Shown: positions 1 through 11,174 of the stretch, piece by piece
How the letters are laid out: the number at the start of each line of letters is the position of its first letter
Position numbering within the stretch: the first letter of the stretch is position 1
Assembly: GCA_949316235.1 (NCBI GenBank)
Contig: OX438745.1
Coordinates: 3,663,001-3,727,000, forward strand
Length of the DNA stretch: 64,000 bases
Origin: Oegoconia quadripuncta
Taxonomy: Eukaryota > Arthropoda > Insecta > Lepidoptera > Autostichidae
Direction: 5' to 3'
Notes under the pieces: generated by a model
What the model was told of the DNA's origin: nothing
What the model saw: the letters and a program-made list of their open reading frames with translations, nothing else
Database searches by the model: none
Position numbers and translations under genes: made by a program

Positions 1-290
1 TCACGCTCCCGATGTCGATACAAGCGCTACCGTCGATCAGACTCACCTTATAAACGGAGACACAGATCTCGATCGCCTTACAGGTCTCTCCGCCGATCGC
101 CTTCCATTAGAAGGGACTACCGTTCGAAACGATCTCGTTCACGAAACACAGATCCGACCCGTTCAAAGAGTCCTGCAGTGAGGAAATTGATAAGTCCGCA
201 GCTCAACGGTGTTGATAAGAAATCTACCAAATCGTTGACACCTCCGTTAAGAAAGCAGACCATTTCTGAAAGCTCCGATTCTTCCACCAG
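1..290 (+). CDS. srl: Spargel exon, Arg/Ser-rich region (5' end outside window)
   Basis: The reading frame is open from base 1. Residues 1-55 are dominated by RS, RR and SP pairs, followed by a Lys/Ser stretch and SESSDSSTS at the junction. The donor at 291 is GTTAGT and the exon ends with two bases of a serine codon. RS regions in this family are linked to RNA processing. Confidence 0.85.
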
Positions 291-3200
291 GTTAGTATAT
301 TTTACTTACCCATGTGTTATAGTTTTGGGGAATGTAGCCCTAAGAGATTTTATAGTAACCATAGGTGAACAAAGCTAAGTTTACATTATGTTTGGGCCTT
401 GCGTGGCACTCAGTGGTGAACTGATTCGCAGCACTAAAGGGAATAGTGAACGTTAGCACTGTCGCATTTAGATACGTTTATAGTTACTAAGGCGACTCCT
501 GACTTGCCTCTAAGTATCCTAGCTGTATTGCATTGAAGTTCAAGACCTTTGTAAACCTATACTAAGTAGTGGCCTGACTCCTTTTTAAGTCATCTACTGT
601 ATGTCCAATGCCAAGGGATCCATTTCTATTTCCAATTCAACGATCTATCAAATATATAGGCTTCAAATGATCGGCAATTACAAAAGACAATCGAAAACCA
701 AAAGCTGACGTCTACCAGGTTTTCCAGTGCAAATTGTGGCAAGTTAAAAATTAATTGTCAGTTCTTACTCATAATTCTTTATTGCGTAAGAAATATAAAC
801 AGATTACAGTCAGAAAATATGTACGAAGGTGAGTTGATCCCTAAAGAATCTTCCACTCGAACCTACTGAGGGTTAGGAGTTCTTATAATATTTTCCCTTA
901 TTTTGCTTGTATACATTGTCAGTGGTGACGTCAATGCATAATAGAAACGAAACTAAAACAATAAATTTCTGCAAACTGGTCTGAGGGATATCATAATATA
1001 TAAGTTATATAATATAACACACTGTATTAGTATTTCTTGCAATTAAACAAATATTATCTATGTTTTCTAGCAGTAGTTCCTCATCCTCATCCAGCTCCTC
1101 CTCCGAGGACTCGAGGAAGTCGCGAGGATCTTCCAGCCCCAAGTCTTTGAGATCGTGCAGTCCATACCGAAGGGAGATTTACAGGAACAATGAATACAGG
1201 ACTTCTTATAGCTCTGAAGATAGGTTAGTTGCATGCCTTGTAATTATCTCGTATTAACTTCCGAAGTAAAAACATTGAGGGTGTATGATTTATGGATTGC
1301 AGTATTTTGATAGATGGATAAAAAGTGGAACAAGTGTGTGAGTGGCAAAGATACTCTCTTGCGTCGTTCCTCCCGCTCAAGGAGTCTCTTCCTTCTGGAA
1401 ACGATTTGCCATGACCAACATGGAAATCCTTAAATCGGCTTCGAACTCAGGTTGGCCGCAGCAAAGATAATCTGTGCAGGTGGGGGCTTCTCCGATGGCG
1501 AGAGTGATCGATGCGAGTGCAGAGTCTCCCCACAGACAATGGATCACGTATTGTCTTGCCCCGGGTGTCCTGACGGCTGCACCTTAGACGACCTCCTTAA
1601 TGCCACAGAGTGCTGTTAGAGTGGCTAAGTTTTGGTCCAATAAAATTTGAAATTTGCCTCGACACGAAAAGAAGTGTGTGAGTTTGTAAATTTGGGTTCA
1701 CTGTTTACAAGGGGTGGAAAGGGTGACGAGGATATCGAAAGGAGAGTGCCGGAAATAAGGTGAATGGAGCTCTGCATGCCTTTAAGAGAAGCCAAAATGT
1801 GTCTAAAAAGCTCGTCATGATATTCATGGCGGGGTGCTGATTCCAGCACTGATTTACGGGAGTGAATGCTGGGTATGGCAGAAGAAGAATGAAAGTGGAA
1901 TTAATGAATTTCAAATGAGATCACTGAGGACTATGAGTGGGGTGACTTTGAAAGATAGAATCAGGAATAGTGTAATTAGGGAGTTGTGCAGTGTGAAAGG
2001 AGACGTAGTGACAAATATTGGAAAAGGTATCCTGAAATGGTTTGGTTGGACATGTGGAGAGGATGAATGAAAGAAGACTAACGAAAGACAAGAAGACATT
2101 ACGATGCGAATGTGGATGGTAGTGTTGGTAGGGGAAGACCACGGCGAACGTACCATGATCAAATCGGGGACCTTATAGAAAGGACAAGTCAAGAGTACTC
2201 TAAACCGACGAGCATGTATGAACAAACCTTATGAGAGTGAATGAAGCAAAAGAGGTGTGATTGTAGCAAGTGGAAGTCTGTGGTCTCTGCCTACCCCTAC
2301 GGGAAACAGGCGTGACTTTACGCGATAGAAGGTGAGCCATGAATTTGAATTGATTGTTATTAATATTTAAATTACACGTGGCGGGAAGTGTTAACATGAC
2401 AAAAGCAATTGATACTTTGTAGGTAAAAATATCACTAAGGTTCACTTGAAGTGCAAGGTTATTCTATTATTTCGAATGGTAAATATTTTTAATTCTACAT
2501 ATATGTCGTCAAGACTTTTATCCTAATATAAATACAAATAATTTATTTTTGAATTATTGAATTGAATAGGGTATTTTGATTGAATTGAATAAAATTAGAA
2601 AAAATATTGAATAGGGTACATTAGTGTTTGGGTGTCTCTAACATTAATAGTTTTTATGCTTGAAACAATATCCACGATTCATCTTTCGACGCCATCGCCA
2701 TTTTTAACTTAATATTAAAATTATTGAAATTAATTAGAGAGAAGAACGAGCAAGAAACACAAGCAACTTAACTAGGTTTTGGGTTACAATGTGTCATTCG
2801 GCAAAACAAGGAAAAATACATACCTCACGTTACGACCTTTATCCCAAATGGGGTGGTCAGAGATATCCCACACATTAGTGTTTGGATGTGCCAAACATTA
2901 GAGTTTATTGATTCAATAACATCGATTGAATTATATTGAAGTGCACACGTGACAGAGGGTGAGCCCATCGCCGTTAAAACGTGCAAAACTATAGATGTTT
3001 TTTTGTGGAAAATCTCTTAGTTGCCTTTTACGACACCCACAGGAAAAGGCGTGTTAGTTCCATTCTTTTTATATACCGTGTGTGCGTGATTCTGACCCAA
3101 CTAGCAATGTTAATGCATATGATTTTCAGATAAACAGTGTGCATTCTACTCTATGCAGGAGAAATAGTGTAAAGAAGTCCTTAATTTAATTTCGGTTATT

Positions 3201-6200
3201 GTACCTTGTGACAGAGAGAGCAACACGCCTGTAGAAGAGCGACGGATAGTGTTTGTTGGCAAATTGGAGAAGGATATTACTAAGACTGTTCTGCGCACGC
3301 AGTTCTCGAAGTTCGGCAATGTGATGGAGGTCCGGTTACACAGCAAGGAAGATGGGTAAGCCTGTTTCATATACATTTTAAAACATTAATAGCCGTATAT
3401 TCCCATTTTTGGGGACTTCTCTCATTAGGAGAGTTATTGGTGGATTTTTGTGAAGTAGGTCACAGACTTGGCTTAACGAATGACTCCAATTGAAGAAATC
3501 TGCGACTGTCTAATTGACTTGTTCATCGAGGCACGAAAACACTCGTATGAAAATTTCACTAGTATATAATCACCCCATCCAACATTGCGCCATGCCTTAC
3601 TTCGCAAATCGGAAACTAATAGCAAATGCAAGCTAGCATGACGACCGATGGTGTAGTGGCTAGTGACCGTGTCAGCGAAAGCAGCGGTTGCGGGTTCGAA
3701 TCCCGCGACGAGTAAATGTTTGTGTGATGAATATGAACATTTATTCCTGAGTCATGGATGTTGATATAAATATTTATGTATGATTATCTAGTATCCATAG
3801 TACAAGCTTTGCTTAGTTTGGGACTAGATGATTGGTGTAAATGTCGGAAATATAAAAAAAAAAAAATTCCGCCATGACTGCGTCATGAGTGTATACTTGT
3901 TGATCGCCCAATGGCATGCGGGCTAACAGCAATATATGGTAGGCACTGGCAATTGTAAGCTCCCGTATCTGATTTGATTTTATTTATTTGGGACAGTTTC
4001 AGTAGGTATTAAATAAAGTATATACACAGTCCACGGCACCATTCAACGAGGTAAGTAAAACAGTAATTCACAGAGCTTACAAATTATGAAATTTACATAA
4101 GTACATCCGCATCATTACAATATTACAATGTGCTGTTATACAAACTAAACAATATAAATATTACCTGTGCAATAATTTTCCAATAATAGAACTTCTAAAT
4201 CTGTGATATGACCATGATAATATGTCAAAATATTTATAAAAAAATACTTGTTCACAATAATCAAGCACATGATATCATTTGTTGAATCTCAATTTAAATC
4301 TACTGGAAATAAAAGGGCTTATATTGCATTTATCTGTCAGTCAGTATGTCCAAGCTACTACCGCTTCGGAAAGGGAAATCATCTGTGGGAAAAGAAGCGG
4401 CGCAAGAAACCCACAGCATTATACTATAGCACTACAGTGGTATGGTTCACTCCCACCCTACCCACAGGGGTATCGTGGGTCTGCTATGGATCATTGTTGT
4501 CAATTTTATATGTTTTGGGAGCTGGTCGAAGTACACCAAGCAGGCACATTTGTAACCATATAAACAGGATTGAAAACATATATTACGGTAACAGTTAAAG
4601 TTAGGGCAGTCAGTATATCACCGGCATTAACCCCTTCAGCTCTCGGTACGGGTTTGTGACGTATCAGCGTGCACGTGACGCGTGGACCGCCGTGGAGTCA
4701 GCGGGCGTCTTCCCGCAGTACGATGTGGGCTTCGGCGGGCGGAGGGCCTTCTGCCGGCAGAGTTATGCCGACCTAGGTGAGTGACCTTCACTCATCAAGA
4801 AACATCATCATCAGCCTGTAAACATCCCACTGCAGGGATATAGGGCCTTCAGTCTGTCGTATATGAGGGAGTATGGGCTATAGTCCACCATGCTGGCCCA
4901 ATGCGGGTTGGGGACTTCTTGAATCTTAATTTCTCAGGCATCATAGGGCCGTATTTATAAATCGATCTCGAGATTGAAATCGCATGAGTCTCAATACTAC
5001 AATTTTTTATACTGTTTTGATACGCAACAGATACTCAAGCGCCAACTTAAAGTCATCTCAAGCTTGAGAACGGTTTTTTAATACGGGCCATGGGCTGCCA
5101 AATGCTTGCAGAGCCCGAATACAGCAGATCAAATTGCTTAGTCAGTACAGAATGACAACCTAACTAGCGTTATAATCAGGCTTCATTTGTCTGGCCAACC
5201 AGATTACGAATTTCATAATGCCTAAATTAAATGTAATATCTCGTATGTAGCTTGTTTGGGAACATTCAATATTAATAATAAAAAACATGTAGCTTAAATC
5301 GCTTAACAACATGGCGGCCGCGGTTATTCGACGATTGTCTGGGTATGAAAGATTCTTGTAACAGATGAACAGCGAGAAATTGACAATTACCGCTAGTGAA
5401 CTTGGTCCAGGTATTTTTAAGGCAGTGGTTCCCAATTAGTTTTTGGCCACGAAACCCTAATTTTTCATACTTTTTGGCGGATCCCCAAATTGAAAATAAC
5501 AAGAGTGATTTAACCGCCTCCGTGGCTCAATGTAAACAATAGTGGGTTTACGATTCGGAGGTCGCAGGTTCGATCCCTAGCGGGGTACATGTTTAAGTAC
5601 TCGGTTTGGTTCGTGGTAGAGCATTTTAAATGTCTGCCTGGCTAGCTACCACCATCTTATCTAAATCTGCCGCCAAGCAGCAATGTTAATAGCATTGGTG
5701 TTCCGGTTGTCAGAGATAAGATAGCCAGTCCCCCAAATGTGTTGGGGTTTCCGGGTCAGTACGCTTCGACCCCATCTTCACTTATCATCAGGTGTGATTG
5801 AGGTCAAGTATCAACCCGTTGTGCATAAAAAAACCTACCTTACCTTGTAGTTTAAATATTTTCATTTTTGACATGATAATACAAATAATTTGTATTTGTA
5901 CCATAACTGCGTATTTAATGTGACCACATGAAGTTTTTTCATATATTTATAATAGCACTAAAATTAGGCTTAATGTCTGACAACTGAACGCGAATATCTG
6001 GAGCTGCATCCAGTCTGTTTGTAAGTGTAAGGGTCGGGGCGGCGCCGCGTTTATGTTATGATGACTGTTTTCTATGAACGTTTTCGTTAATTTTCGGATT
6101 GAACAAGGATCCCCTGTGACCCTTCCACGGAACCCCAGGGTTTCGCGGACCACCATTTGGGAACCGCTGTTCTAAAGTAATATTACTTTTGGACTTACCT

Positions 6201-6401
6201 ATTTTATATTAAAATATCTTAAATCTCCCTTCACCAGATGGATTGGAAGCTAAATACACCGAAAGTGCGTTCCACGGACAAGGCACCCTTCCCCCGCGCC
6301 GCTCGGAGGACATGTCCTTCGAGCAAATGCTCCTTGACATGAAGAAGAAACTTAGTCAACGGAAGAACGAAATGAAACGCCCCGGTGTCCCTAAGCCTTG
6401 A
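1..6401 (+). CDS. srl: PGC-1 / Spargel-type transcriptional coactivator, 3' part (five exons)
   Basis: Joined exons 1-290, 1071-1223, 3215-3355, 4640-4776 and 6238-6401 give 294 residues and a TGA stop. All junctions have GT/AG borders and the frame is kept across every one. In order: an Arg/Ser-rich region (residues 1-95), twelve serines (97-108), a second basic/Ser stretch, an RRM (about 158-230) with RNP2 IVFVGK at 159-164 and RNP1 SRYGFVTY at 196-203, then FGGRRAFCRQSYADLD (226-241) and an acidic-to-basic tail with FEQMLLDMKKKL. An RS region followed by an RRM and the FGGRR-FC-QSYADLD block is the signature of the PGC-1 family (Spargel in Drosophila), nuclear coactivators of mitochondrial and metabolic genes. 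The N-terminal activation and LxxLL part lies left of the window. Introns are 780, 1991, 1284 and 1461 bp and are packed with repeats. The family is firm; the symbol follows the fly orthologue. Confidence 0.9.
1071..1223 (+). CDS. srl: Spargel exon, poly-serine and basic linker
   Basis: The acceptor TGTTTTCTAG ends at 1070 and the donor GTTAGT begins at 1224. With the split codon the exon opens with twelve serines, then EDSRKSRGSSSPKS and a Tyr/Arg-rich stretch. The ATG at 1060 lies in the intron's polypyrimidine region and is not a start. Confidence 0.85.
1330..1625 (+). pseudogene. Decayed non-LTR retrotransposon C-terminus
   Basis: In Spargel intron 2. One broken frame reads through CRWG...CDRCECRVSPQTMDHVLSCPGCPDG, which resembles the Cys/His-containing C-terminal region found after reverse transcriptase/RNase H in several non-LTR elements. 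Frameshifts and stops interrupt it. The assignment rests on motif shape only. Confidence 0.4.
1655..2330 (+). pseudogene. RTE-like reverse transcriptase C-terminal relic
   Basis: Broken frames encode, in order, FVNLGSLFTRGGK..DIERRV, LIYGSECWVWQKKNES, INEFQMRSLRTMSGVTLKDR, IRNSVIRELC and KGDVVTNIGKGILKWFG, then a GKGRPR-like stretch and a terminal tail. This order is typical of the C-terminal part of RTE/endonuclease-reverse-transcriptase elements common in moth and butterfly genomes. Several frameshifts and stops make it dead. It lies in Spargel intron 2. A second copy at 43914-44520 is interrupted by another LINE. Confidence 0.7.
2331..2810. other. Intronic AT-rich sequence, nothing recognised
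   Basis: Low-complexity AT-rich part of Spargel intron 2 with short tandem-like 'gaattgaat' motifs at 2548-2615. No element boundary is visible. Confidence 0.3.
2815..3075 (+). repeat. Dispersed repeat D (intronic copy)
   Basis: Shares ordered blocks with 61785-61990 (same strand) and with 18190-18335 and 31480-31720 (opposite strand): 'cctttatccca', 'gtcagagatatcc', 'agtgtttgg', 'gcccatcgccgtt' and a 'gttgccttttacgacaccc' end. The last block on the other strand resembles the 'gtgtcgtaaaaggcgactaaggg' segment common in lepidopteran retroelement tails. Its class is not settled. Confidence 0.5.
3215..3355 (+). CDS. srl: Spargel exon, first half of the RRM
   Basis: The acceptor CTTGTGACAG ends at 3214 and the donor GTAAGC begins at 3356. 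The exon encodes the start of the RNA recognition motif, including RNP2 (IVFVGK), the first helix (KTVLRTQFSKFG) and the second strand (VMEVRLHSK). The intron falls in the glycine codon just before RNP1. Confidence 0.9.
3641..3867 (+). mobile_element. tRNA-headed SINE, family B
   Basis: Starts with a tRNA-like head containing an A-box-like TGGTGTAGTGG and a B box GGTTCGAATCC, then the family body ('gtgtgatgaatatgaac', 'ctagtatccatagtac', 'gggactagatgattggtg') and a poly(A) run. Other copies lie at 27296, 33190, 45885 and, partially, 42150 and 50283. Inside Spargel intron 3. Confidence 0.75.
3960..4630. other. Intron 3 sequence with LINE-tail-like fragments
   Basis: Part of Spargel intron 3. 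Around 4360-4480 are phrases such as 'gaagcggcgcaagaaac' and 'cccacaggggtatcgtggg' that recur in lepidopteran retroelement 3' regions. Two overlapping ORFs of 94 and 116 codons here show no family motif. No clear boundaries. Confidence 0.3.
4640..4776 (+). CDS. srl: Spargel exon, second half of the RRM and FGGRR block
   Basis: The acceptor ACCCCTTCAG ends at 4639 and the donor GTGAGT begins at 4777. It encodes RNP1 (SRYGFVTY), the second RRM helix (ARDAWTAVE) and the family-specific FGGRRAFCRQSYADL. It is more GC-rich than the flanking introns, as expected for coding sequence here. Confidence 0.9.
4800..4915 (+). repeat. 'catcatcatcagcctgtaaac' LINE/SINE 3' fragment
   Basis: Contains 'catcatcatcagcctgtaa', 'cccactgcagggatatagg' and 'gtatgggctatagtccacca', a widely dispersed lepidopteran retroelement tail. 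Related fragments occur at 11772-11852 and 59110-59225. Confidence 0.55.
4946..5089. mobile_element. Harbinger-like MITE, short degenerate copy
   Basis: Left end GGGCCGTATTTATAAA and right end TTTTTTAATACGGGCC form the same terminal inverted repeats as the better copies at 11985-12298 and 48111-48366. Internal 'ctcaag' motifs are shared. No clear target duplication. In Spargel intron 4. Confidence 0.55.
5423..6169. mobile_element. hAT-type MITE with nested SINE
   Basis: Ends are CAGTGGTTCCCAA at 5423 and TTGGGAACCGCTG ending at 6169, imperfect inverted repeats of hAT style. The flanking 8-mers TTTTAAGG (5415-5422) and TTCTAAAG (6170-6177) match at six of eight positions, consistent with an old hAT 8-bp target duplication. 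No transposase remains. A SINE-A copy occupies 5512-5834. A part of the same MITE plus SINE occurs at 48909-49470 on the other strand. In Spargel intron 4. Confidence 0.65.
5512..5834 (+). mobile_element. tRNA-headed SINE, family A (near full length)
   Basis: About 320 bp. The head GCCTCCGTGGCTCAATGTAA is followed by a B box GGTTCGATCCC, then 'gtactcggtttggt', 'ccgcctggctagctaccac', 'gccgccaagcagcaatg', 'gggtttccgggtcagtacgc', 'cttcacttaacatcagg' or a close variant, and 'cccgttgtgcataaaaaaa'. Family A has about eleven near-complete copies in this window, on both strands. Inserted inside the hAT MITE. Confidence 0.85.
6238..6401 (+). CDS. srl: Spargel terminal coding exon
   Basis: The acceptor CTCCCTTCACCAG ends at 6237. 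The exon encodes the last 54 codons, with SFEQMLLDMKKKLSQRK matching in position the C-terminal KYDSLDFDSLL-type helix of PGC-1 proteins, and ends PGVPKP-TGA at 6399-6401. Confidence 0.88.
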
Positions 6402-8330
6402 CGGTTACTCCTAATTAGCCGGGTTATATTCACGGCAATGCTAATGACATGTGTTAGTGTATCAGTGCAAAAAGTGATTATTCGATTCGTGAAAAATGAC
6501 GTATTTGTTGCTCATAGCAATTTATGGGTAAGTTTACATGGTAATATCAATGGCTGATGTCAAAATTATGTCAAATTATGTAGATAATATCTATATTATG
6601 TTAATCCATTGGATGTACTTTGTACATTTCGTTGTAAGAAACCTCTTTTCAAGTTATACTAACATCGTCAATTTGCCACATATGTTAAAACTATTACTCA
6701 TGTTCATAGAATGTTCCTAACAGGGTTCGGAAGTATTTAGTCTTAATTGTAAAAGTCCTTACATGCAGATACTTCCAAACCCTGTGATCCACCCTAATCA
6801 CCATATTAGGGCGGTCAATTGGATAGTTGCGAACACTATGGGTAACTAAAGACAAATTGAATGTCCAAGTACATTTTGCTCACACCGTACCTATTCCTAT
6901 GTTAATGTAAAATTTTAGTACATTTCGTTTTTAGTTTAGTGAACCACATTGTAAATATTAGTTGTTAGTCACTTCCGTACATAAGTATCTATGTATAATT
7001 TAACGCTACCTCTTTTTCTTATTTGTTTTGTGACAGGAGATGTGTTCTTATGTGTTTAACAACATACTTATCACGCTGATACTACGTTAGCGTGGTTGGA
7101 AATTGCAATTTGTGAACTACAGGTAAAAAATGTTACATAAGGTTAGTTAGCTATAGATATTCGTTATTTTTCTGTAACGTGGCTTAGAAAATATTTTCTT
7201 AGGTTCCCCAGTGGAGGTACAGTTTGAGATCAGGTATACAATAATCAAAATCACGTTTATTTCGTTTTGTAAATGTCACGTTTGGAACTAAACAGCAGCG
7301 CGATGATAACACAATGGTGTTTTAAACCTTAGTGGTTCTGATTAAGGTTTATTGTTGTCCAAAGACTTGTAATACTAGAAGTAGACCGAACATAAGGATG
7401 AAATATTTTTGCCGTTCACCCATGTTCTGAAAGTCAGTGTTTTGCTTTTTGAGCAATCACATACACTGAGCTATGACCCTTTTGTGCCGCGGCAGCACAC
7501 ACATACATTAAGATTAATCCTGTAATTATTATGCCATAATTGTATCAATCTACAATTGTTATTGTGCCTAAATGTTAAATGTTCGTGTGTGACTGGAGAA
7601 ATAATCTTCTTTGGTTTGGAAATCTTAGTTTGGTCTGCTACTATTATTATGAGTCTGTGATTGTTATCGACTTTTTCCGATAGTTGTTCGAAATTTTGTA
7701 AATATACTTTGGCTGCTAATAATTAATTATCTTGATTACATTTGAAATTTTAAATCTATGAAATTTTTCCACTGCCTCGTTTATCTTTAAGTTGAAACTT
7801 TTTACGTTACCACAATAAGTTACAAAATTTTTATTCGTCTACTTTTTGTTTTTTTTTCTTGCAATATTTTGTATATAATATATAGTATATAAATTACTTT
7901 TTTTTTTAAATAATAAAAACATTGGCCAATTTGCGATTTTAAAAGGTTTATTTTACTTAGCTGTCCATTTTTTAAATTCACCAACATTCCGCTTTTCATT
8001 TTGATTACCTATCAATTTACCGATGAAACTAAATTTTGAAATGCCAAGTGAAATAAACGGAAATTGAAAATTGGTTTTGAGATCTTCCACTGAGATTGTG
8101 AGTGCCAAAAGTTTTCATCAATTGTTCCTATGCTATTGTAATACTTGAGAAATATTAAAGAAATATGAAAAAATAATGTATATTTTCAAAACAAATGTTG
8201 TAGGTTTATAATTACTGTTGTTAAGAGATGTTTCACAACATTTGACACTTCTATATTACGTACAAAAATAGATAATTGTGTCTTGACGTGAAATAAAATG
8301 AAATTTTCGCGCTTCTGCGTTGAAAAAAAA
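6402..8330 (+). other. 3' UTR / downstream flank of the Spargel gene
   Basis: AT-rich sequence without long ORFs or recognised repeats. AATAAA hexamers occur at 7912-7917 and 8052-8057, and another overlaps about 8291-8296; any of these could be the poly(A) signal. How far the transcript reaches cannot be told from sequence alone. Confidence 0.45.
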
Positions 8331-8558
8331 TGTTAAATATTTGAACCAGAGCGAAGGTTCAGTCGACGTGCGTTCATATAAAGGCCATTATGGAGTCCGC
8401 TTAACTCGCAATGATCTCGCAAGACAATAGATTGTCGAAAAAGAGTCTGAAACACATTCGTATGTAGTGGCATCGAAAACAATGCTGAAAGAACTTGTCG
8501 TGCTCCGCGTCCATCCACACATCATCTGTCAAGCTCTTAAAAAATCAAAAGAGACTAT

Positions 8559-9005
8559 CAGGGGTGCGTTCATGCACGCCGGTAAAATTATATAATATAT
8601 AAATATAACCTTAACGGGAATAAAATATAACCTACTCCGGGCACCCGGAATGGGAATGTCAAAATTCATGTTATTTGACTTTGACGGCGTCAGTGGTAGA
8701 GTTGCGAGACACAAATTTTTGGTGAAGTCCAAAAGAAATGTAAAAATTACTAAAAAGATGTAAATGGCTGGCCATTGCATTAACGACATGCATTTCCATT
8801 CTAGGGTAAACCAATCACAGATCACGTTAAATTAATGCTGTTTAAAATAAACACCAAAAGCTTGGTACATATAATCGATCTGTGGTCAAAAGTGACAGCT
8901 GGATAAATTTTATGTCGCGTCCGACGTAGATAAATTTTATACTGTTCCGATCGAATTTGACGAGTATAAATTCGCCCCTAGCAGGCGTGCATGAACACAC
9001 CCTTG
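8559..9005. mobile_element. MITE with 22-bp terminal inverted repeats
   Basis: Left end CAGGGGTGCGTTCATGCACG and the complement of the right end CAAGGGTGTGTTCATGCACG match at 17 of 20 positions. The CA-G-GGTG start is hAT-like, but the flanking 8-mers (GAGACTAT and ACATTTAA) do not form a clear duplication. About 447 bp, no transposase. Confidence 0.6.
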
Positions 9006-10880
9006 ACATTTAAAAAATTTTTTTGACAGAAGGTATCCTGCATGTGGTCTACTGTCCGTGGTCAGGGGTGCGATTTTTGAATAATTCACTTTTGAATCAT
9101 GCGAACATAGATACACGTTTTATGAATTTACGTTTCCCGACGAGAGGTCTACCCATTCGTTATCGAATTTAGTGACAATGGTTCACCATTGGTTAATATA
9201 TTGAGTTGCGTTCCATTTTATCTTCAAAACCGACCCATTTTTTGAGTCAAGTTTATGGAATTCTTTTTATGAAATTGGCAACACAGCTTTCAAATGGTTC
9301 GAAAATACGGCAAAACGGAACCAATAGAAAACCAAGTCGCACGTGGAATTGATTCCGATTGGGAATTGGTTCAAAAATCACTCCCCTTGGTCCCACATGT
9401 TATATCTACCTATATTGGCCGCAGCCAGCGCTCTTGTACAAATAAACAACTGCAGACATGCGCACGAGTATTCCAAAACAAGATGGAGGATTTCACTGAG
9501 GTCCAAGAATACGACCGTTATACAACACATCGGAGTAGACAGGTCGATTATTCTTACAAGCTAAATTCAACCGTATTCCTCGTATGATAACTATCAAAGT
9601 CAATTAAAAATTTTTTGTCTCTTACATCCTTTTCAACTGCGCAAAAAAGTAAAAATTTAGCATTGGGACTACCTACGGACTATATACAAAGGGGACCTAT
9701 CGACAGCAAGTGAGCAGTGTATTTCCAATGTTAAATGACGTCATGATGGGCGTGGCCTATACTGGCAGTTGGCTGCCGTCGCTCACAGAGGTCACACGCT
9801 GTTACGCGCACTTCCTGCACGATACTTATTATCCGTGTCATTAGTCCCTTAAAGATAGTGTTGCAAGTCGATAGGAAAAGTTATTCGGAGAATCACGGCA
9901 ATGCCACTAATTCAGTCTCATTTCACAAGCACGTAATTTTATTGTCATTAACAGTAGTTGCTAGTAAGTGGTGTACATCTAGCGAGCGGTAGGGGAACTA
10001 CAAAGTACAAAGTACTTAGGAGCACCGTTTGTTAGTCTCCGCTAGATGGTGCATTAGGCCACGCTCCAATCTCCGCCTTTAGATCCCCTCTCACCCCGCA
10101 CAGTTGAAACTTGTGAGAATATAGAAAAAAGTTTGTATATGGTCCGTGGGGACACCCAATGTCAATGCTAAAATTTTCTCGAATGCCAGATTCCGATTAA
10201 TTCTGTTCTTTATCACATAATAAATACGGCTGCATTTAGTTTGTAAGGAAAATCAGTCTATCTATGCACATGACATTTCATACTCATTTTTGCGGCTATA
10301 TGTTAACACTAAAATACTCTTATCGTTTATTTACATCTGTCAAAGTGACGTTTCGCTACTGTATTTCCGTAACGGACGTAGGTACATATAATTAGATTGT
10401 AATTTACTTATTTGAAGCCTAGTCAGTGTTACTAGATGATATTCTGTTATCGTTGTAATCGTATAAATATTTTACGTAAACATTTAAGGATATTTAAAAT
10501 GATTTTTAAGCAAAGTAAATTTATATGTCGCTCCGTTTCTGAATGTGTACATAAAGGTTAAACACTACTACCTATTCCTTTCCTCTAAATTCACTACATT
10601 ATTGTAACTGATTTTACTTTAAAAGAATACTTTATAGCGCAAAATTTGCGTGAATGTGCATAAAAAAACTATGTGAACTGTTCCAACAAAAACCCTATAT
10701 TTTTGTAATTTGAAAACTAACGTTTTCTGACGAAATTCCTCACTAGGTGGCAAATTATGTTTTTAATATAGTAACAAAAATAAACAAGCATATAAAATAT
10801 CAGACTATTTAGATGGTGAGCATCCTTGGACATAACTAGCTCGTAGCTAGGCTAATTACTGTGCCTAGTGTGCCTTGACG
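9006..10880. other. Unassigned sequence downstream of the MITE
   Basis: No repeat shared with the rest of the window. An ORF of 97 codons (9294-9587, +) has no recognisable motif or splice context. A CAGGGGTGCG at 9064 repeats the MITE left end but has no partner. A palindromic TGACGTCAT (CRE-like) lies at about 9737. None of this supports a gene. Confidence 0.3.
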
Positions 10881-10889
10881 TAAAAACCT

Positions 10890-10950
10890 GTATTCAAAAG
10901 AGCAACCCCCTCGAGTTTCTTGCTTGCTCTTCTCAGGGGAAAATTGCCTT
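10890..10950 (+). repeat. Fragment of CR1/Daphne-like LINE 3' end
   Basis: Contains 'gagtttcttgcttgctcttctc', the complement of the 'gaacgagcaagaaactc' block of the LINE tails at 28707, 51010 and 63720. Confidence 0.5.
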
Positions 10951-11023
10951 TTGAACAAGCGGTAGCTTAAATAATGTAAATCCTCAGTATCTTAAGTGTA
11001 CCCTTGTACCTACAAAATAAAAC

Positions 11024-11174
11024 ATTGGTGTCGAATCGGATGTACACCAACTAAACTAAATTAAAACCAGTTTTAAAGTAGTGCTGTCTTTTTCTCCCTG
11101 GAACAGTACGATGCGACGGCACCACTCCAAAACTGGTTTTAGTTTAGTTGGTGTACATCGGAATCGCCACCATT
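11024..11174. mobile_element. Palindromic MITE family P, copy 1
   Basis: About 150 bp with long inverted ends, GGTGTCGAATCGGATGTACA at left and its near complement at right, a 'caactaaactaaa' arm on both sides and a short non-palindromic centre with 'ctccctggaacagtacgatg'. Flanked by ATT on both sides. Relatives at 29471, 36702, 38444 and 49782. Confidence 0.7.

Noticed and set aside
1060..1257. ORF starting at ATG 1060 as a separate small gene
   Set aside because: The ATG is inside the splice acceptor's pyrimidine tract; the coding part belongs to the Spargel exon 1071-1223 and the end reads into the next intron.
9294..9587. 97-codon ORF as a gene
   Set aside because: No motif, two overlapping frames of similar length, and no other coding evidence.
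9737..9745. CRE-like TGACGTCAT as a promoter element
   Set aside because: One short palindrome without a nearby exon, TATA or initiator context is not enough.
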